Positions 10,738 to 22,309 are shown, counted from the first letter of the stretch. The stretch is DNA of 64,000 nucleotides from Azolla caroliniana (GCA_043228905.1 JBHGNT010000015.1:10602001-10666000), one strand, 5' to 3'. Notes: a model not told the origin generated them from the sequence alone. A program made the numbers and translations.

Positions 10738-11199
10738 CTAGCTGATCGGCTGATATCGAACCTCCGGAACGTGTTGGACATCCTTCAACAACAACTTGCA
10801 TCCGATTGATGTCGTCAGCAGCACATCTCCTATGTCGATAATTCGGCATGTCCCTTCATTCCCCATCCGGACATAGTTGTGCTCACCGGCTGTGTAGGAT
10901 GAGAAGCATTTCCGGTCCGGGGTAAGGTGGAACGACGCTTCGGAATCGACAGCCCACGTTGTTTTGTTGACAACAAGGTTCAACTCACTCTCCTCATTAA
11001 TGAGCATTAGTTCTTCTTCACTTGACGCGATCACCGTCGTTCCCTTCCGATCCGGGTCTTGCCGATCCGAACCGTTTCGGTCTGGTGACTTCTTCGAATC
11101 GGTACTGTCGGTTCCCTTGTCTTTCCGGAAATGTCGACAGTTCTTCTTGAAGTGCCCCGGCTTGCCACAATAGAAGCAAGTGGGCCTCCCCCTTAACAA
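10738..11199 (-). pseudogene. Copia nucleocapsid knuckle and protease
   Basis: The frame begins with the knuckle CFYCGKPGHFKKNC and is followed by a charged linker. The protease region reads TTWAVDSEASFHLTPD. The usual active-site triplet DSGA reads DSEA here, which is probably inactivating. The neighbouring HNYVRMGNEGTCRI and LLKDVQHVPEVRYQPIS are typical of copia sequence between protease and integrase. Confidence 0.88.
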
Positions 11200-11213
11200 C
11201 TAACGTCTCCCAG

Positions 11214-11675
11214 CTATCCGGGAGGGAACCGAGCAGGAGTAGAGCCAAGTACCTCATCGGCGAGAGGTACTTCCAACGAGGTTGCTTGGTGTATCAGCCC
11301 CTGGAAGGCATTCATGTGCTCCGCCATACTGGAGTCGTCTTGGTAGTGGAGCCTCACTAGCTTCCGAAATACCGAAACCCAATTAACGACTTTCTTGTTC
11401 TGGAACATGATGTCGATCTTCTCCCAGAGTTCATGAGCCTTGCACTCTTCATTGAAGTTGTTGTACAGGCTCATGTCGATGAAGCACCGGATGTATGTCG
11501 TCATCTTCATGTGCATCACCTCCCACACCGTGGCGTCGATCTTATCCAGTCTCTTGTCCCCGAACTGAACCGGCAACCAAAGATCTTTAACCACCAGCAT
11601 GTCCCTCATCTTCGACTTCCACACTAAGTAGTTGGAGCCGGTGAGCTTGAACATGCCGCCGTAAGATTCTTCCAT
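11214..11675 (-). pseudogene. Copia Gag N-terminal part
   Basis: The start MEESYGGMFKLTGSNYLVWK is a typical copia Gag beginning, 13 bases from the end of the leader. The Gag core continues with ELWEKIDIMFQNKK, VNWVSVFRKLVRLHYQD and SSMAEHMNAFQGL. A frameshift near 11220 cuts it before LLLGSLPDSWETLVV, which is read in another frame at about 11190-11240. Confidence 0.9.
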
Positions 11676-11690
11676 TTTTTGTGTTGTTCA

Positions 11691-11701
11691 CTCTGATACC
11701 A
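11691..11701 (-). other. Primer binding site, initiator-Met tRNA type
   Basis: On the minus strand TGGTATCAGAG follows the end of the 5' LTR after three bases. This sequence is complementary to the 3' end of plant initiator methionine tRNA and is the standard copia primer site. Confidence 0.92.
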
Positions 11702-11704
11702 TAT

Positions 11705-12250
11705 TGAAAAGAAATGCGCGGAATATCGTTCGGCCACAACCAAGTAGTAAATCACTTGTTTAAGAATCAAACACAGAAATGGGAAGTGGAGAGTACACAA
11801 AAAAATAACACAGGATGTTTACGTGGAAAATCGTAATAGGGAAAAACCACGAGAGCCCACAAACTCCGAACTATCACAATGAAGAGAAAGGGGTACAATC
11901 GAAGACTCAGAGGCAACGAACTCGAGCTCTGTTTCTTTGCACAATGGCGGTTACAACAGAGTATCGCTCTGTATCTCTCTCTCTCCCTCTCTCTCTATAC
12001 AACAGTTACAACAATATGACAACAACACAATCGCACACACAAAGTGATTGCCCTAAGTCATATTTATAGTTATATGAACTTAGGGCTATTTACAAATATA
12101 GCCTCAGTGGGCTTATTCAAGACATATTTCAAATCTGTCTTCTCTTCCGGTTCTCACCGGGTCTCCTCCAGTTTCCGGATCTCTTCCGGTTCTCACCAGT
12201 TCCTCTTTATTCATCACCAGATCCCATCTGGAGAGACCGATTTCCCAACA
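11705..12250 (-). repeat. 5' LTR of the copia element
   Basis: This LTR of about 546 bp matches 7305-7851 with scattered substitutions and small indels. It includes a TC-rich run at about 11974-11996. It ends next to the resumed LINE sequence at 12251. Confidence 0.92.
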
Positions 12251-14043
12251 ATACAAGGAAACATGGAGTAGGTTAGATAGAATGTATGTTATGCATGATG
12301 AGTCCTTTTTGCTAGAGATGCTTAATATGTCAATTATGCAAGAGGTTGTGACATCGGATCATTTTCCCATATGTTTTGAGTTTAATAAACATGGGGTAGA
12401 TATGTACAAAACATTGCTTCGAGGAGTTCCATTGAGGTTTAATTCTTCTTTATTATTACATTCTTTATTTGTTGCCTATATGCAACAAATTTTAGGCATG
12501 TTTTCAAAACAAGTTATTTCAAAAGGATGGCATGCATGGGATACAACACTACAAAACATCAATGATATGCATCGTATGTATGGTATGACTAATGCTAAAA
12601 GAAGTAAGAAATTGATTGATAAGTTTTCATATATTCTTACACGGTGCAATGTACTATTGATGAATAATCCACATGATGAAGAGCTTTTGGATGTTCAAGT
12701 TCAAGTACATGACATTGTGAATAATTTGTCTTGTCAAAGTTATCAACAGACAAGACTACATCAATTAAAGGAAGGATTTATAGATAATCAATCACAATCT
12801 CATATGTTTTTTCAAGGATTAAGACCACCATATGCTCGTTCAAATGTGGTACAAATTAAGATAGGGGATGACATTGTTGTAGACCCAGTCAAGGTTATTG
12901 AGTTATGCATTACTCATTTTAAGAATTTGATTGGGCCAAAGTTGATTATTAACGAGGATGTCTTGAAAGCACGACAAGAGTTTTATAATGTAATTGGGAG
13001 TGCCGTGAATACAAATATTTGTCAAGAATTGGATGTTGATTTTGAAGAAGTTGAGGTAGAAAAGGTATTGTTACACCTTCGAAATGGTAAAAGCCTTGGC
13101 TGGGATGGTATTACAAATGAAGTTTTTAAGAAGTATGTTAGCATGCTTAAGAGTCCATTCACACAAATGTTTCAACAATGTTGGGATTCTGGTTTCATGC
13201 CTGAGAGCTGGAAGGTGGGCTTAATCAAATTGATACCAAAGGTACCATCTGCGGAGTCATTTCATCAATGGAGGCCTATTTCATTGATGGGAGGGTTGCA
13301 AAGATATTATCCAACAGATTTAAGAAGTTCTTACCTCAACTTATTCATCCATCTCAATATGGTTTTATTACAAGTAGAAATATATTGCATAATGTTTTGA
13401 ATGTTCAAATGGCGACTGATTATGCTCAACATACACATCAAGAAATGGTTATGGTGCAATTAGATTTGGAAAAAGCATATGATTATGTTAATTGGTCTTT
13501 CCTCTCAGGTGTGATGTATAATATGGGGTTTGGTCCTCGTATGTGTTGACTTATCTTTTTGCTAGGGCAAAATGCAACCTCTTGTGTGATGCTTAATGGC
13601 GGAGTCACTCCGAAAGTGTTTCTTACTAGATCTGTGCGGCAAGGATGTCCACTAAGCCCATTGTTATTTGCTATTGTTACACATCCTTTGTTAGTAATGT
13701 TGTCAAATCTTGCGGCCAGTGGTGATATTGTGGGTTTGCATCTTCCTTTTGGTGGACAAATGGTGGCACAAGCATTGGCAAATGATTCTTTTATGTTTTT
13801 ACAAGCCTGAAAAGAAAATCTTAAAAGGAGTATGCAAGTTTGGGATCAATTTGCTTTGGCTTCAGGGTTGTATATAAATTGGAGGAAGTCTCACCTTATT
13901 TCTTATACGAAGAGTGACTTGGAATGTTTGGGATGGTGAGGGTCAATGCTTACACGAGGTTCAATTTATCGACATTTGGGTTATCCATTGGGCATTGATG
14001 TTACAAATGTTCAATTGATTGATTGGATTGGTATACAATCTAT
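12251..14043 (+). pseudogene. LINE ORF2, endonuclease end and reverse transcriptase
   Basis: ETWSRLDRMYVMH and SDHFPICFEF complete the endonuclease. The reverse transcriptase follows in three frames (12282-13400, 13268-13549, 13559-13810). It shows LRNGKSLGWDGITNEVFKKY, PESWKVGLIKLIPK, WRPISLMGG, VQLDLEKAYDYVNW, RQGCPLSPLLFAI and a damaged catalytic box. The usual FADD reads LAND in QALANDSFMF, and a stop follows at 13809. Frameshifts near 13300 and a stop near 13550 also disable it. The segment ends at the inserted gypsy LTR. Confidence 0.88.
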
Positions 14044-14422
14044 TGTAATACGTAAGATATTATTTTCATTTAAGTTTTATTATAGGAAATTAATGTATAT
14101 TCCAGATTTCTCTGGAACATTCTAGAAGCTTCAGGATTACTCCTGAGAACACTATAAAAGAAGGCACTAGGCATTATTTTGAACCAAATTGGTTCAACGT
14201 TAGTCTTAAGCCTCATAGTCATCTTGTACTTACTCTTCCTATAATATATCATCTGTTATCATCATCTCTCTCTCTCTCTCTCGTCCTCACTATCTCTCTT
14301 GCTCTCTCTTCTCTTCTCTTTCCTCCCTCTCGGGAGTCTTACGCAGTCCCGTCCTCTTAGTACTAATAGTACTTCCCTTCTCTAGTACTAATTCTCTCTC
14401 TGTTTTAGTACTATTCCTAACA
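14044..14422 (+). mobile_element. Solo LTR of the gypsy family seen at 4922-5271
   Basis: It begins TGTAATACGTAAGATATT and ends CCTAACA, and it matches the LTR at 4922-5271 in inverted orientation along most of its length. It keeps the TATA box and the TTGAACCAAATTGGTTCAA stretch. A TC-rich run at 14266-14302 makes it slightly longer. I could not find a clean target duplication (TCTAT against CAAGC), so either the ends are imperfect or the locus was rearranged. Confidence 0.85.
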
Positions 14423-15200
14423 CAAGCATCACGGTGGTCACTATTGAATGGAAGTATTCGTGTAAAGATTCGACATTCTGTATGTGGACAACATTTGGTA
14501 AGATCGTGGCAAGATGCATTATCTCTTTTTGAATAGGGACCATCAAGTGATTGAGAATATTGTAATTCATTACAAAAAGAATTTCTTGTATCTTCTCGAG
14601 TGTTGTTTTGGCATGGGAAAGAGAAGTTGAGATCTCAATTCAATCGTTTATTTTGGTTGAGGATTGTACATTTGGAAGATGTGGTTGATAATGAATCTCA
14701 AAGGTTGTCGGATTTTGAAGATGCCAAGAGATGGTTATCTATTCCCCCAAATTATGGATTTATTTGGGAGAAATTACATGATATACCATTGTTGCAAGGA
14801 TCTTTGCCATTGAAAACCAATTTTGCACCTTGGGTAGATTGGCGGTTACAAGACGGTACACGCTTGTTACAGGTCACTACAAATATATTGTATCATCATG
14901 CGATGGCATCATTATCTTGGTTATCTCCTAAAGCAATGAAGGTGTGGAATGTATATAAGTTAGATGCAAGGTGGTACGTGGTTGGCATTCCCATCTACCA
15001 TTTCGTGCAAAGGTATTCATATGGAGAGTCATGATTGGTGGGCTCCCAGAGGTTCGGCCTTAAAGAGACGAAGACTAGGGTCTGGCACTTGTTTCTTTTG
15101 CACGGTTCCATTGGAGGATAGTACACATAGGTTCATCAAATGTCCTATAGCGTGTACCATTTGGAAGTACTTATCGGACATTTGGCAAGTTTTAACCCGT
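14423..15200 (+). pseudogene. LINE ORF2 C-terminal region with zf-RVT-like motif
   Basis: In the frame at 14600-15034, PLKTNFAPWVDWRLQDGT and SPKAMKVWNVYKLDARWY are read, then in the next frame CFFCTVPLEDSTHRFIKCP, the C-x2-C...H-x3-4-C zinc motif of zf-RVT. The coding text continues as IWQVLTR up to the insertion at 15201 and resumes at 20284. It is broken by at least one frameshift and one stop. Confidence 0.82.
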
Positions 15201-15995
15201 TGTCGTGTTGTTACGCGCGTGCGTGGAGAAAGGCGGGACCACGAGGGTCTTGGACTAGGGAGTGACGGAGCGTAGGAAGTCGTACTTCACCGTTTCTTGG
15301 GGCATCCTAGAAGCACACCGGAAGCAACCGAAGGGAGAGAGAAAAAGAGAGAGAGCGCGTGCTTGACACCGACGCACGCACACACCTACACACACACACA
15401 CACACACAGGCCGACCCGATTCACGCCCTTATGTACAGGAAACGCAGGAAAGGGGAAGCACCCAACACCAGTAGAGACGCGAATATACACAGACACACGC
15501 AAATGTATATATATATAAAAGAAAGAATACATTCCCGGCTTCGAGCCGGACCAAGGTAGGTTACAGTAGTCGTCGGCTGCCAAGCCGCCGGTCGGGGAGC
15601 TCACGGGCTTGTCGCGCCGAGCGGGTCTGCGCTGGAGACGAGCTGAAGCAAACCCTAAGCGAGCACGAAGGAGGGGGGGAGAAGAAGAAGAAGAAGATGA
15701 TGATGATGAATGTAACTAACCCTAAATCTAACGGTATACCCTCTAACGCAAAAATGGGCAACCCTTTCACAAAGGGCGCTCCGTTCCTTTTATAGAACAA
15801 GGAGAGGGATGTGTTACAATCTGGGATAAATCCCGACTTACATGGGATCGTCTGTCCCGACTTGACTACTCTTCAGCGCCATAAAGGCGCCCTCGTTATT
15901 CACACTAAATGTACAAGGGTGAGCACACATGCTGCACCTTGCTGATGTAGCCAATGTTTCCCGGTTTCCGCCTCCGGCCGAAATTCTTCACGACA
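15201..15995 (-). repeat. 3' LTR of the Gag-only element
   Basis: About 795 bp. On the minus strand it starts TGTCGTGAAG and ends CACGACA, so the tips form the 7-bp inverted repeat TGTCGTG/CACGACA. It contains a (CA)n run at about 15386-15409 and a TATA-like TATAAAAG on minus at about 15787-15795. Nearly identical to 19498-20283. Confidence 0.93.
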
Positions 15996-18317
15996 TCCGC
16001 CCCCACCAAACTGCACGTCCACCGGTACGTGCCAAATCCGGTGAAGGGTGAGAGATTTCGGCCGGTGAGAAACCGGTCTTCCGTAATCCGCATCCCGGCT
16101 CGCTGTCGGTTTGCTCCGTCGGCTTCGGTTCTTCCTTCGCGCTTACCTCCCCGTAGGTTCATTCGATCCGTCGATGGGTCCTCTACCGCGATCTCCGTAA
16201 TACACGTACTTCCGCTGGCCCTTGTTCGGCCGTATGAACACCCCGCTCCCCGCCGTATGCCCGATGTCCTCCGCTTGAGGAACGCCCGTAGTGGCCGCTC
16301 GGCCTCCGTTGACCTTCATGTTGTCTCGCGTTGCCTTCGTCCTCTCGCCGCCACCTTCCTTCTCCATGGTCTTACATCGCCGCGTCAGCTCGAACCGCCA
16401 TGGTCTCCAGAACGGTGTGGAGGATCCCTTTTTGGCCTTCTATGCGCTACCTCCGAACCGCGCAACCCATCTCCGCGCTCGCCTTTCTGCTCCGGCACCT
16501 CCGTGTGCCACATACCCTCATCCGTTGTTTAGCACTGCCTGTGCCGTACTCCGGTTCATTGCACGCCTTGTCGGCCCCTTTCCCGGCCAGATCGTGCATC
16601 ACCGCTCACCCACATACTGGTGTCCTCCGCATCCGAGGAACACCCCGTAGTAGCCCGCTTGGCCCTTCCCGTCTTCGTGCTACTGCAACAGGTTCTGAGC
16701 CTTCCGCTTGCCGTCGTCCCCTCGCCCCCACCAAGTTGTCACCCCGGCTTGCCATGTCAGTCTTCGCTACTTCGACGGAGCTACCGAGATCTACGAAGCG
16801 AGTGTGGAGGATCCTCCTCCGGCCTCTCTTGCCATCCCGTGACTCCGACCCTATGCAGTCTACTAGGCACTTGTCACCTCATTCCCGACACCTCCCTTGT
16901 GCCGTCTTCCGCTTCCTTCATTCGGCACCGCCCATGCCGAACACTGTCCCTTAGTCACGCTTTGATACGGCCCGCGATGGCCACTTGCGAGACTCTTATT
17001 CCGTCCCAGGTGTGCCTTTCCGGCCCGACACACCTCCTCGTGTTTGCCCCTACCGGCTCCTTCCGAAACCGTAACCGGCCAGTGAGGGTTTCGCACTTCG
17101 TCCGCCCGTCTTACCGGCTCCCTATCCGCTACCTCGTGTCGTTGGGTCCCGTTCCCTGCCGCCACCGTCCTTCTCCCTAGGTCTCACGTTGCCACGTTGG
17201 CCGAACTGCTGGGGTGTCCAGATTAGTTTGAGGGTCCCATAGGACCGGTCTTCATTTCGTCGCTTGCCGAGATCCGGGTGTCTTTTGTTTGAGTCCCTCC
17301 CGGACTCTCCTCGTGTCTTCCGCGTAGTCAGGTCCCGTTTCCCGCTGCCACCAACCTTCTCTCTCGGTCTCATGTTGCCATGTTGGCCGAACTGCAGGAG
17401 TCTCGGGTTAGGTGTGGGGACCCCGTAGGACCGGACTTCCTTATGCCCACTGACCTTGCCGGAAGGTCCGATTTGGTTCGTCGCCGCCTCGCCGACCTGA
17501 TACCTCCTTGCCGTTTGTCGCCTCTTGTCGTCCGATCACGTTCTCCTGCCGCCACCAATCTCCCCTATAGGACTCACGTCGGCACTCGGGCTGACTGCCG
17601 GATCGGTGTGAGTGTCTTCGTGGGACCTCCCCTTCTGGCTTTGGTTGCCCACCTTGCCGCCGCCACCGTCCCTTACTCTAGGTCTCACGCCTCCTCTTGT
17701 CGTTGGCTGCCGGAGTCTCTAGAATCGGTTCGTGTAAGGTCACAGCTGCTCCGCTCTGCCTTCGCCATTCTCTTCTGTTGGTCCCGTTCACCTGCCGCCA
17801 CCGTCCTTTCCTATAGGACTCACGCCGGCTCTCGGGCCGACCGCCGGATCGATGTGAGGATCTCCGTAGACCGCCCATCCGTAGCCTTTTGCCTTCGTCC
17901 CCTCGCCGCCACCGTTCGTCACTTTAGGCCGACCTCCGGCTCTCGGGCCGACCGCCGGTTTCTGTAGAACTGGTGTGAAGGATCCTCCGCGGGCTTGCCG
18001 TATCTCTGACCCTTATCCCGGGTCTTCCTTCTTTCGTAAGTCGAGAGGGTGGCTCGCTCCACACCCTCTCCCGTGGTACCGACGTACCGTGTTCCCGGCC
18101 TCTTCGTAGGCCTGCTCTCTTCCTCCCTCCCGGAATGGTCATCCGGGAGTCCGCTCCACCCGGTTCTCGTCCGGGTCTTCGTTCGTCCTTCTCCGGATTG
18201 TCGGGTCCCGTTCTCCTATCGCCACCAACCTTCCAATTCCCGACCTTCGCCCGGTCGGTCTTTCTCCCCATGTAAAAGAGGGTGGCTCGTCCCGCACCCT
18301 CTTCCATATCGGCACTT
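15996..18317 (-). repeat. GC-rich interior with imperfect tandem repeats
   Basis: A motif with GCCGCCACC recurs at about 17158, 17345, 17547, 17655, 17793, 17904 and 18213, each time near text like TATAGGACTCACG and GGGCCGACCGCCGG. Spacing is irregular, about 110-200 bp. Long open frames exist on both strands here, but they follow from GC-richness and repetition and show no known domain. The purine-rich minus strand of 15996-16012 next to the LTR is the polypurine tract. Confidence 0.7.
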
Positions 18318-19460
18318 TCATGCTGAATCTGGCCGCGATTGAACTATCCACGACCGGACTCTGCTCCATCCGAATCGGAATGCCGATCTTCCCGTGCCGC
18401 CTCCATCCTTGGCCTCCTCGCAAGCCGTTTCCCATCCCTCTTCGTTGGCATCGTGCCAGGACTCCTCGTCGGCGCCTTCCTTCTCTCCAGTCTCATGTCG
18501 GCACACGAGCATGACCGCCGGAGTCTCTGGAATCCGCGTGGAGGGCTCTTCTCCGCTCTCGACCCTTTCCTCGGTCGGCAATTCTCCGCAAGTCGAGAGG
18601 GCGTTTTGTTGCGCACCCTCTCCCGTGGTACCGTCGTACCGATCTTCCGCCGTCGCGTGGGGCAAGTCCGTCTTCTCAGTCTCGGCTTGCGGCCTCGATC
18701 TTTCCTCTTCCTCGAGCATCGCCTCGAGAGCTGCGTACGCCTCCGCAATCCGGGCCTCAACGCCAACCCTTGCCAACTCCCTTTTCCGTTCGGCCTCTTC
18801 CCGCTGTGATGGCACGCCGTCACACGCCTTCCTCTTAGCCTTCTCGGCTCGCTCATCGTCTAGCCGTTGGCACACCCTTCCGACCTTCAACCAGTGCTCC
18901 GTAAGCCCATTCGCTCCGTCATCGTCTTCGAGCTCCATCCCGATGGCCTCCCGTTCCGCTCGGTCGATCGACCTGACGAACAATAGGACCTTGTTCGTCC
19001 CCACCAAACCTTGTTCCCGCTCCGGGAGCCGAGCAAGCCGTCGCTCGAACTCTCGGAACGCATTGGTCACGCCCCGGTGGGTCTTTGCCGATGCTACCCA
19101 CTGGTCGAAGTCGTGTCGTCCCCGGCTCTTCCGCCGTCCTCCGTATGCCTTCAGGAGCACCTCTTCGAAGGCCTCCCACGAACTACGAGCCTCACGGAGC
19201 TCCTTTACTTCCGCATGTATCCGGACAGCTACGACCCGACAGAAGAATTACAGCCTCAATGCTTCGTCCACGTCTCGCTCCTCCATTTCCGCGTTGTAGG
19301 CTTCCAAGTAAGATGGGACTTTGTCCCCGTTAAAACGGCTGACTCTTTCGACCACTCGCTCAACCGCTTGTTGCGCTGCTTCTCGCCTCATCACCACTCG
19401 TGCCGACTCCAACACCACTTCGACCACCATCACCGCGAGGTCGTCGTCTTCTGACTCCAT
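18318..19460 (-). pseudogene. Gag-like coding region of the Gag-only element
   Basis: On the minus strand, 19248-19460 reads MESEDDDLAVMVVEVVLES and then SRFNGDKVPSYLEAYNAEM, resembling the F-x-G-x-x-V-x-x-F-L-x-x-Y start of gypsy Gag domains. A stop and a frameshift at about 19248 lead to SSWEAFEEVLLKAYGG and the frame 18318-19160. This frame has FREFERRLARLPEREQ and DLLFVRSID-like text, then a long glutamate/arginine-rich coiled-coil region. No zinc knuckle, protease or reverse transcriptase follows. The family assignment is inferred from the Gag pattern and the LTR context. Confidence 0.65.
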
Positions 19461-19475
19461 CCTCCCTTGCCGCCC

Positions 19476-19493
19476 TTCACGTCGGGTTCACCA
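19476..19493 (-). other. Primer binding site of the Gag-only element
   Basis: The minus strand reads TGGTGAACCCGACGTGAA four bases inside the 5' LTR. It starts with the TGG expected opposite a tRNA CCA end. I did not identify the tRNA species. Confidence 0.8.
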
Positions 19494-19497
19494 AATA

Positions 19498-20283
19498 TGT
19501 CGCGTTGTTACGCGCGTGTGTGGAGAAAGGCGGGACCACGAGGGTCTTGGACTAGGGAGTGACGGAGCGTAGGAAGTCGTACCTCATCGTTTCCTGGGGC
19601 ATCCCAGAAGCACACAGGAAGCAACCGAAGGGAGAGAGAGAAAGAGAGGGAGCGCGCGCTTGACACCGATGCACGCACACACCTACACACACACAGGCCG
19701 ACCCGACTCACGCCCTTATGTACAGGAAACGCAGGAAAGGGGAAGCACCCCACACCAGTAGAGACGCGAATATACACAGACACACGCAAATGTATATATA
19801 TATAAAAGAAAGAATACATTCCCGGCTTCGAGCCGGACCAAGGTAGGTTACAGTAGTCGTCGGCTGCCAAGCCGCCGGTCGGGGAGCTCACGGGCTTGTC
19901 GCGTCGAGCGGGTCTTGCGCAGGAGACGAGCTGAAGCAAACCCTAAGCGAGCACGAAGGAGGGGGGGAGAAGAAGAAGAAGAAGATGATGATGAAGAATG
20001 TAACTAACCCTAAATCTAACGGTATACCCTCTAACGCAAAAATAGGCAACCCTTTCACAAAGGGCGCTCTGTTCCTTTTATAGAACAAAGAGAGGGATGC
20101 GTTACAATGTGGGATAAATCCCGACTTACATGGGATCGTCTGTCCCGACTTGACTACTCTTCGGCGCCATAAAGGCGCCCTCGTTATTCACACTAAATGT
20201 ACAAGGGTGAGCACACATGCTGCACCTTGCTGATGTAGCCAATGTTTCCCGGTTTCCGCCTCCGGACGAAATTCTTCACGACA
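19498..20283 (-). repeat. 5' LTR of the Gag-only element
   Basis: About 786 bp, closely matching 15201-15995. The differences are a few substitutions and a shorter CA run. The high identity suggests a younger insertion than the copia element inside the same LINE. Confidence 0.93.
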
Positions 20284-20670
20284 CCGTTGTTGTTTGAGAC
20301 CTCGACAATGGGTTTTTTCTCAATATGCTCAAAATGGATCAAATGATGAGATGGAGATATTGTTCCAATTTTTACGTTATTGGGGTCTACAACACAATTG
20401 GAATATGCGTAATGTTTCATGTTTGATAATATACATGGGGTGAAAGTCTATATAAAGAAGCTTAAAGGTATTCTCATGTGGAATTTTTGGATGTTAGAGC
20501 ATGTGGGAATCATTTCCTCAAATGCATATTCAGGTTTTTTAGTAGCATTACAAAACGGCCCTCTCCCTACATAGGCATATGATAGGTAGAGGAGACTAAG
20601 AAGTGTTGTAACTAAGTGGATTTTACATACAATTAATATAATTGTGTGCTTTTACCAAAAGAGAGAGAGA
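20284..20670 (+). pseudogene. LINE 3' terminal segment
   Basis: The coding text resumes directly after the Gag-only element (LRPRQW, then DEMEILFQFLRYW and WNMRNVSCL) and decays into a 3' untranslated part that ends near a (GA)n run at 20660-20681. No poly(A) tail is visible. The gypsy fragment on the opposite strand starts within about 30 bases. Confidence 0.75.
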
Positions 20671-20681
20671 GAGAGAGAGAT
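20660..20681. repeat. (GA)n microsatellite
   Basis: A run of about 11 GA units lies at the junction between the LINE 3' end and the gypsy pol fragment. Confidence 0.95.
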
Positions 20682-20701
20682 GGGGAAGAACCAGCCATTT
20701 G

Positions 20702-22300
20702 TCACTCGTCGACCTTCCCGCCTTCGTCCGCTCTTCCCGGGCCACTATTCTCGTCTTCGCAACCCGGGTTCGGCTCGTCCTCGCACCGTTTCTTGAACGC
20801 CTTGATCCGTTTTCCCGCAACCGGTACCATCATCCGTGTTCCGTCGAGCTTCGCGAGATGGTACATGGCATTGTCATTCGCTCTCATCACCACATAGGGC
20901 CCGAACCATCTCCTTGCGAATTTCCGTGTTGCCTTATGTTGGTTGTCGAGACTATTGTCGTAAACCAACACCCAGTCGCCTTCCTTGATCTTCTTCGGTC
21001 TTAGCCGGTGTGTCCGGTCGAACCAAACCTTGTTCTTCTTCCGCGCCGCGTACAATTTCGCCTTCGCCCGTTCCACGTCCTACGGTCTACACTCGAGCTA
21101 GCAAATCCGCACCGCCAATAGCTCCTCCTGGCTCATTTCGTCTGCCCAGTCGATTGCCGCCCACGAAGAAATCGTCTGCTCCATCGACATGATCGGCTTC
21201 TGCCCGTATATCAGCTCTTCCGGCATGAACCCGGTCACCGAGCTATGCGTAGTTCGGTCCGCCCACAATGCGTAAGGTAGGAGCCGTGGCCAATTCCCAA
21301 CTTGCCCCTCGCACTCCCGTACTAACGCCTTTACGATTGGCCCGTGTCCGCGCTCTATCTTCCTGTTCGCCTCTGGATTGTATGCCGTAGTGAGGGAGAG
21401 TTTTACCCCTAACCGGCCGAACAACTCTTCGGCCTCTTATGCGTCCAAGTCTGCCCGGTCAGCCACGATCTTCCCTACACAGCCGTACCGGCAGATCACC
21501 TCCTCAATCAGGAACCGGCACACGGCCGCAGTCATCTTGTTCTACGGTGCACAACCCTCCACCTGGTTCGTCAGGTCTTCTCACGCAAGCACCAGATACC
21601 GCATCTTCCCAATCCCCATCGCCATCGTCACTAATTCCACCATCCATTTGAAATGGACGGTCGTCGGGTAGATCGGGTGCAGCTCATCTCTGTGCCGGAT
21701 CGTGGAATGCATCTGGCAGCTCTCGCAGGTCATCACGAACTGATGCGCGTCCCAATACATCCCCGGCCACCAATATTTCTCCTTCAGCTTCTCAAACGTG
21801 GCCCATGTTCCACGGTGTCCGGCCCAAGGACTCTCGTGATATGCCGACAACAATGCCTCATGCTCTTCCTTCCTCACTACTACGCGAAGCGGAACGCCGT
21901 TACGCTTCTTCGGGTGCCTCCATATACTCTCATTCCGCAGGAAGAACCGGTACACCTTCTTCCGGATCTTGTTCACCTCATCTTTTGTCCATGCTGCGTT
22001 CGGTGTTAACGTTTTTAAGAACTTACCAATCTGGAGCCACTCCTCGTCGTACTCATTCTCGTTGAACTCACTGAGTGCCGGAGTGCTCCCCTCCCTTGCC
22101 GCTATGCGAGCCGACTCCAAGAATTCTACGCCGACTTCTTCGTCTTTAGAAACCATGTTGTCCTCGTCGTTGAACCGTGCTCTCGAAAGCACGTCGGCCA
22201 TGGCATTGTCTTTCCCGACGATGTGCCGTATCTACGGATTTAGGGACTTGATGTACGCGATCCACCTGAGCATAGCTAGGTCTGGAGTTGCGCATCCGGA
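20702..22300 (-). pseudogene. Gypsy RNase H tail and integrase fragment
   Basis: Read on minus from about 22300, the fragment begins with the end of RNase H (KDNAMADVLSRARF). A spacer follows, then the integrase finger (SPWAGHRGTWATFEKLKEKY and CESCQMHSTIRHRDELHP). The core shows VELVTMAMG, where the first catalytic aspartate seems to be glutamate, VADRADLDA, and TTAYNPEANRKIERGHGPI with the catalytic glutamate. The C-terminus (HRLRPKKIKEGDWVLVYDN, RWFGPYVV) ends at 20702. Several stops and frameshifts lie between 21060 and 21600. No LTR is attached, so both ends are truncated. It could come from the autonomous partner of a Gag-only element, but this is not shown. Confidence 0.85.
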
Positions 22301-22309
22301 AACCATACC

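Larger units (their letters stand above)
7305..12250 (-). mobile_element. Complete but dead Ty1/copia element
   Basis: It has paired LTRs at 7305-7851 and 11705-12250, a primer binding site at 11691-11701 and a polypurine tract at 7852-7866. On minus the internal order is gag, knuckle plus protease, integrase, reverse transcriptase and RNase H, the copia order. A short target duplication (ATAC) flanks it at 7301-7304 and 12251-12254. The coding region is broken by stops and frameshifts, and the two LTRs differ at many positions, so the insertion is not recent. It sits inside the LINE endonuclease, between the GFTF and ETWSRLDR stretches. Confidence 0.93.
15201..20283 (-). mobile_element. Gag-only (TR-GAG-like) LTR retrotransposon
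   Basis: It has paired LTRs at 15201-15995 and 19498-20283. A primer binding site lies at 19476-19493, and a polypurine tract follows the 3' LTR edge at 15996-16012. Only a Gag-like coding region is recognisable (18318-19460). The rest of the 3.5-kb interior is GC-rich and holds imperfect tandem repeats, with no pol. A 4-bp duplication (CCGT) flanks it at 15197-15200 and 20284-20287. The LINE text runs on across it, from IWQVLTR to CCLRPRQW. It would need pol proteins in trans. Confidence 0.88.
5277..20670 (+). mobile_element. L1-like LINE split by three later insertions
   Basis: LINE sequence occurs at about 5277-7304, 12251-14043, 14423-15200 and 20284-20670, in one orientation. It carries an ORF1 with DUF4283-like and zinc-knuckle sequence, an endonuclease, a reverse transcriptase and a zf-RVT-like C-terminus. 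The breaks are filled by a copia element (7305-12250), a gypsy solo LTR (14044-14422) and a Gag-only LTR element (15201-20283). Removing them leaves about 5 kb, a normal L1 size. The reading frame resumes across the copia and Gag-only insertions, which shows that the LINE was there first. No clear poly(A) tail or target duplication was found. Confidence 0.88.

Noticed and set aside
14039-14427. Target duplication around the gypsy solo LTR
   Set aside because: The flanking bases TCTAT and CAAGC do not match, so no duplication is claimed.
15954-19299. Long overlapping open frames on both strands (up to about 300 codons)
   Set aside because: They arise from GC-rich repetitive DNA inside the Gag-only element. 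Only the minus-strand Gag-like text at 18318-19460 has any support.
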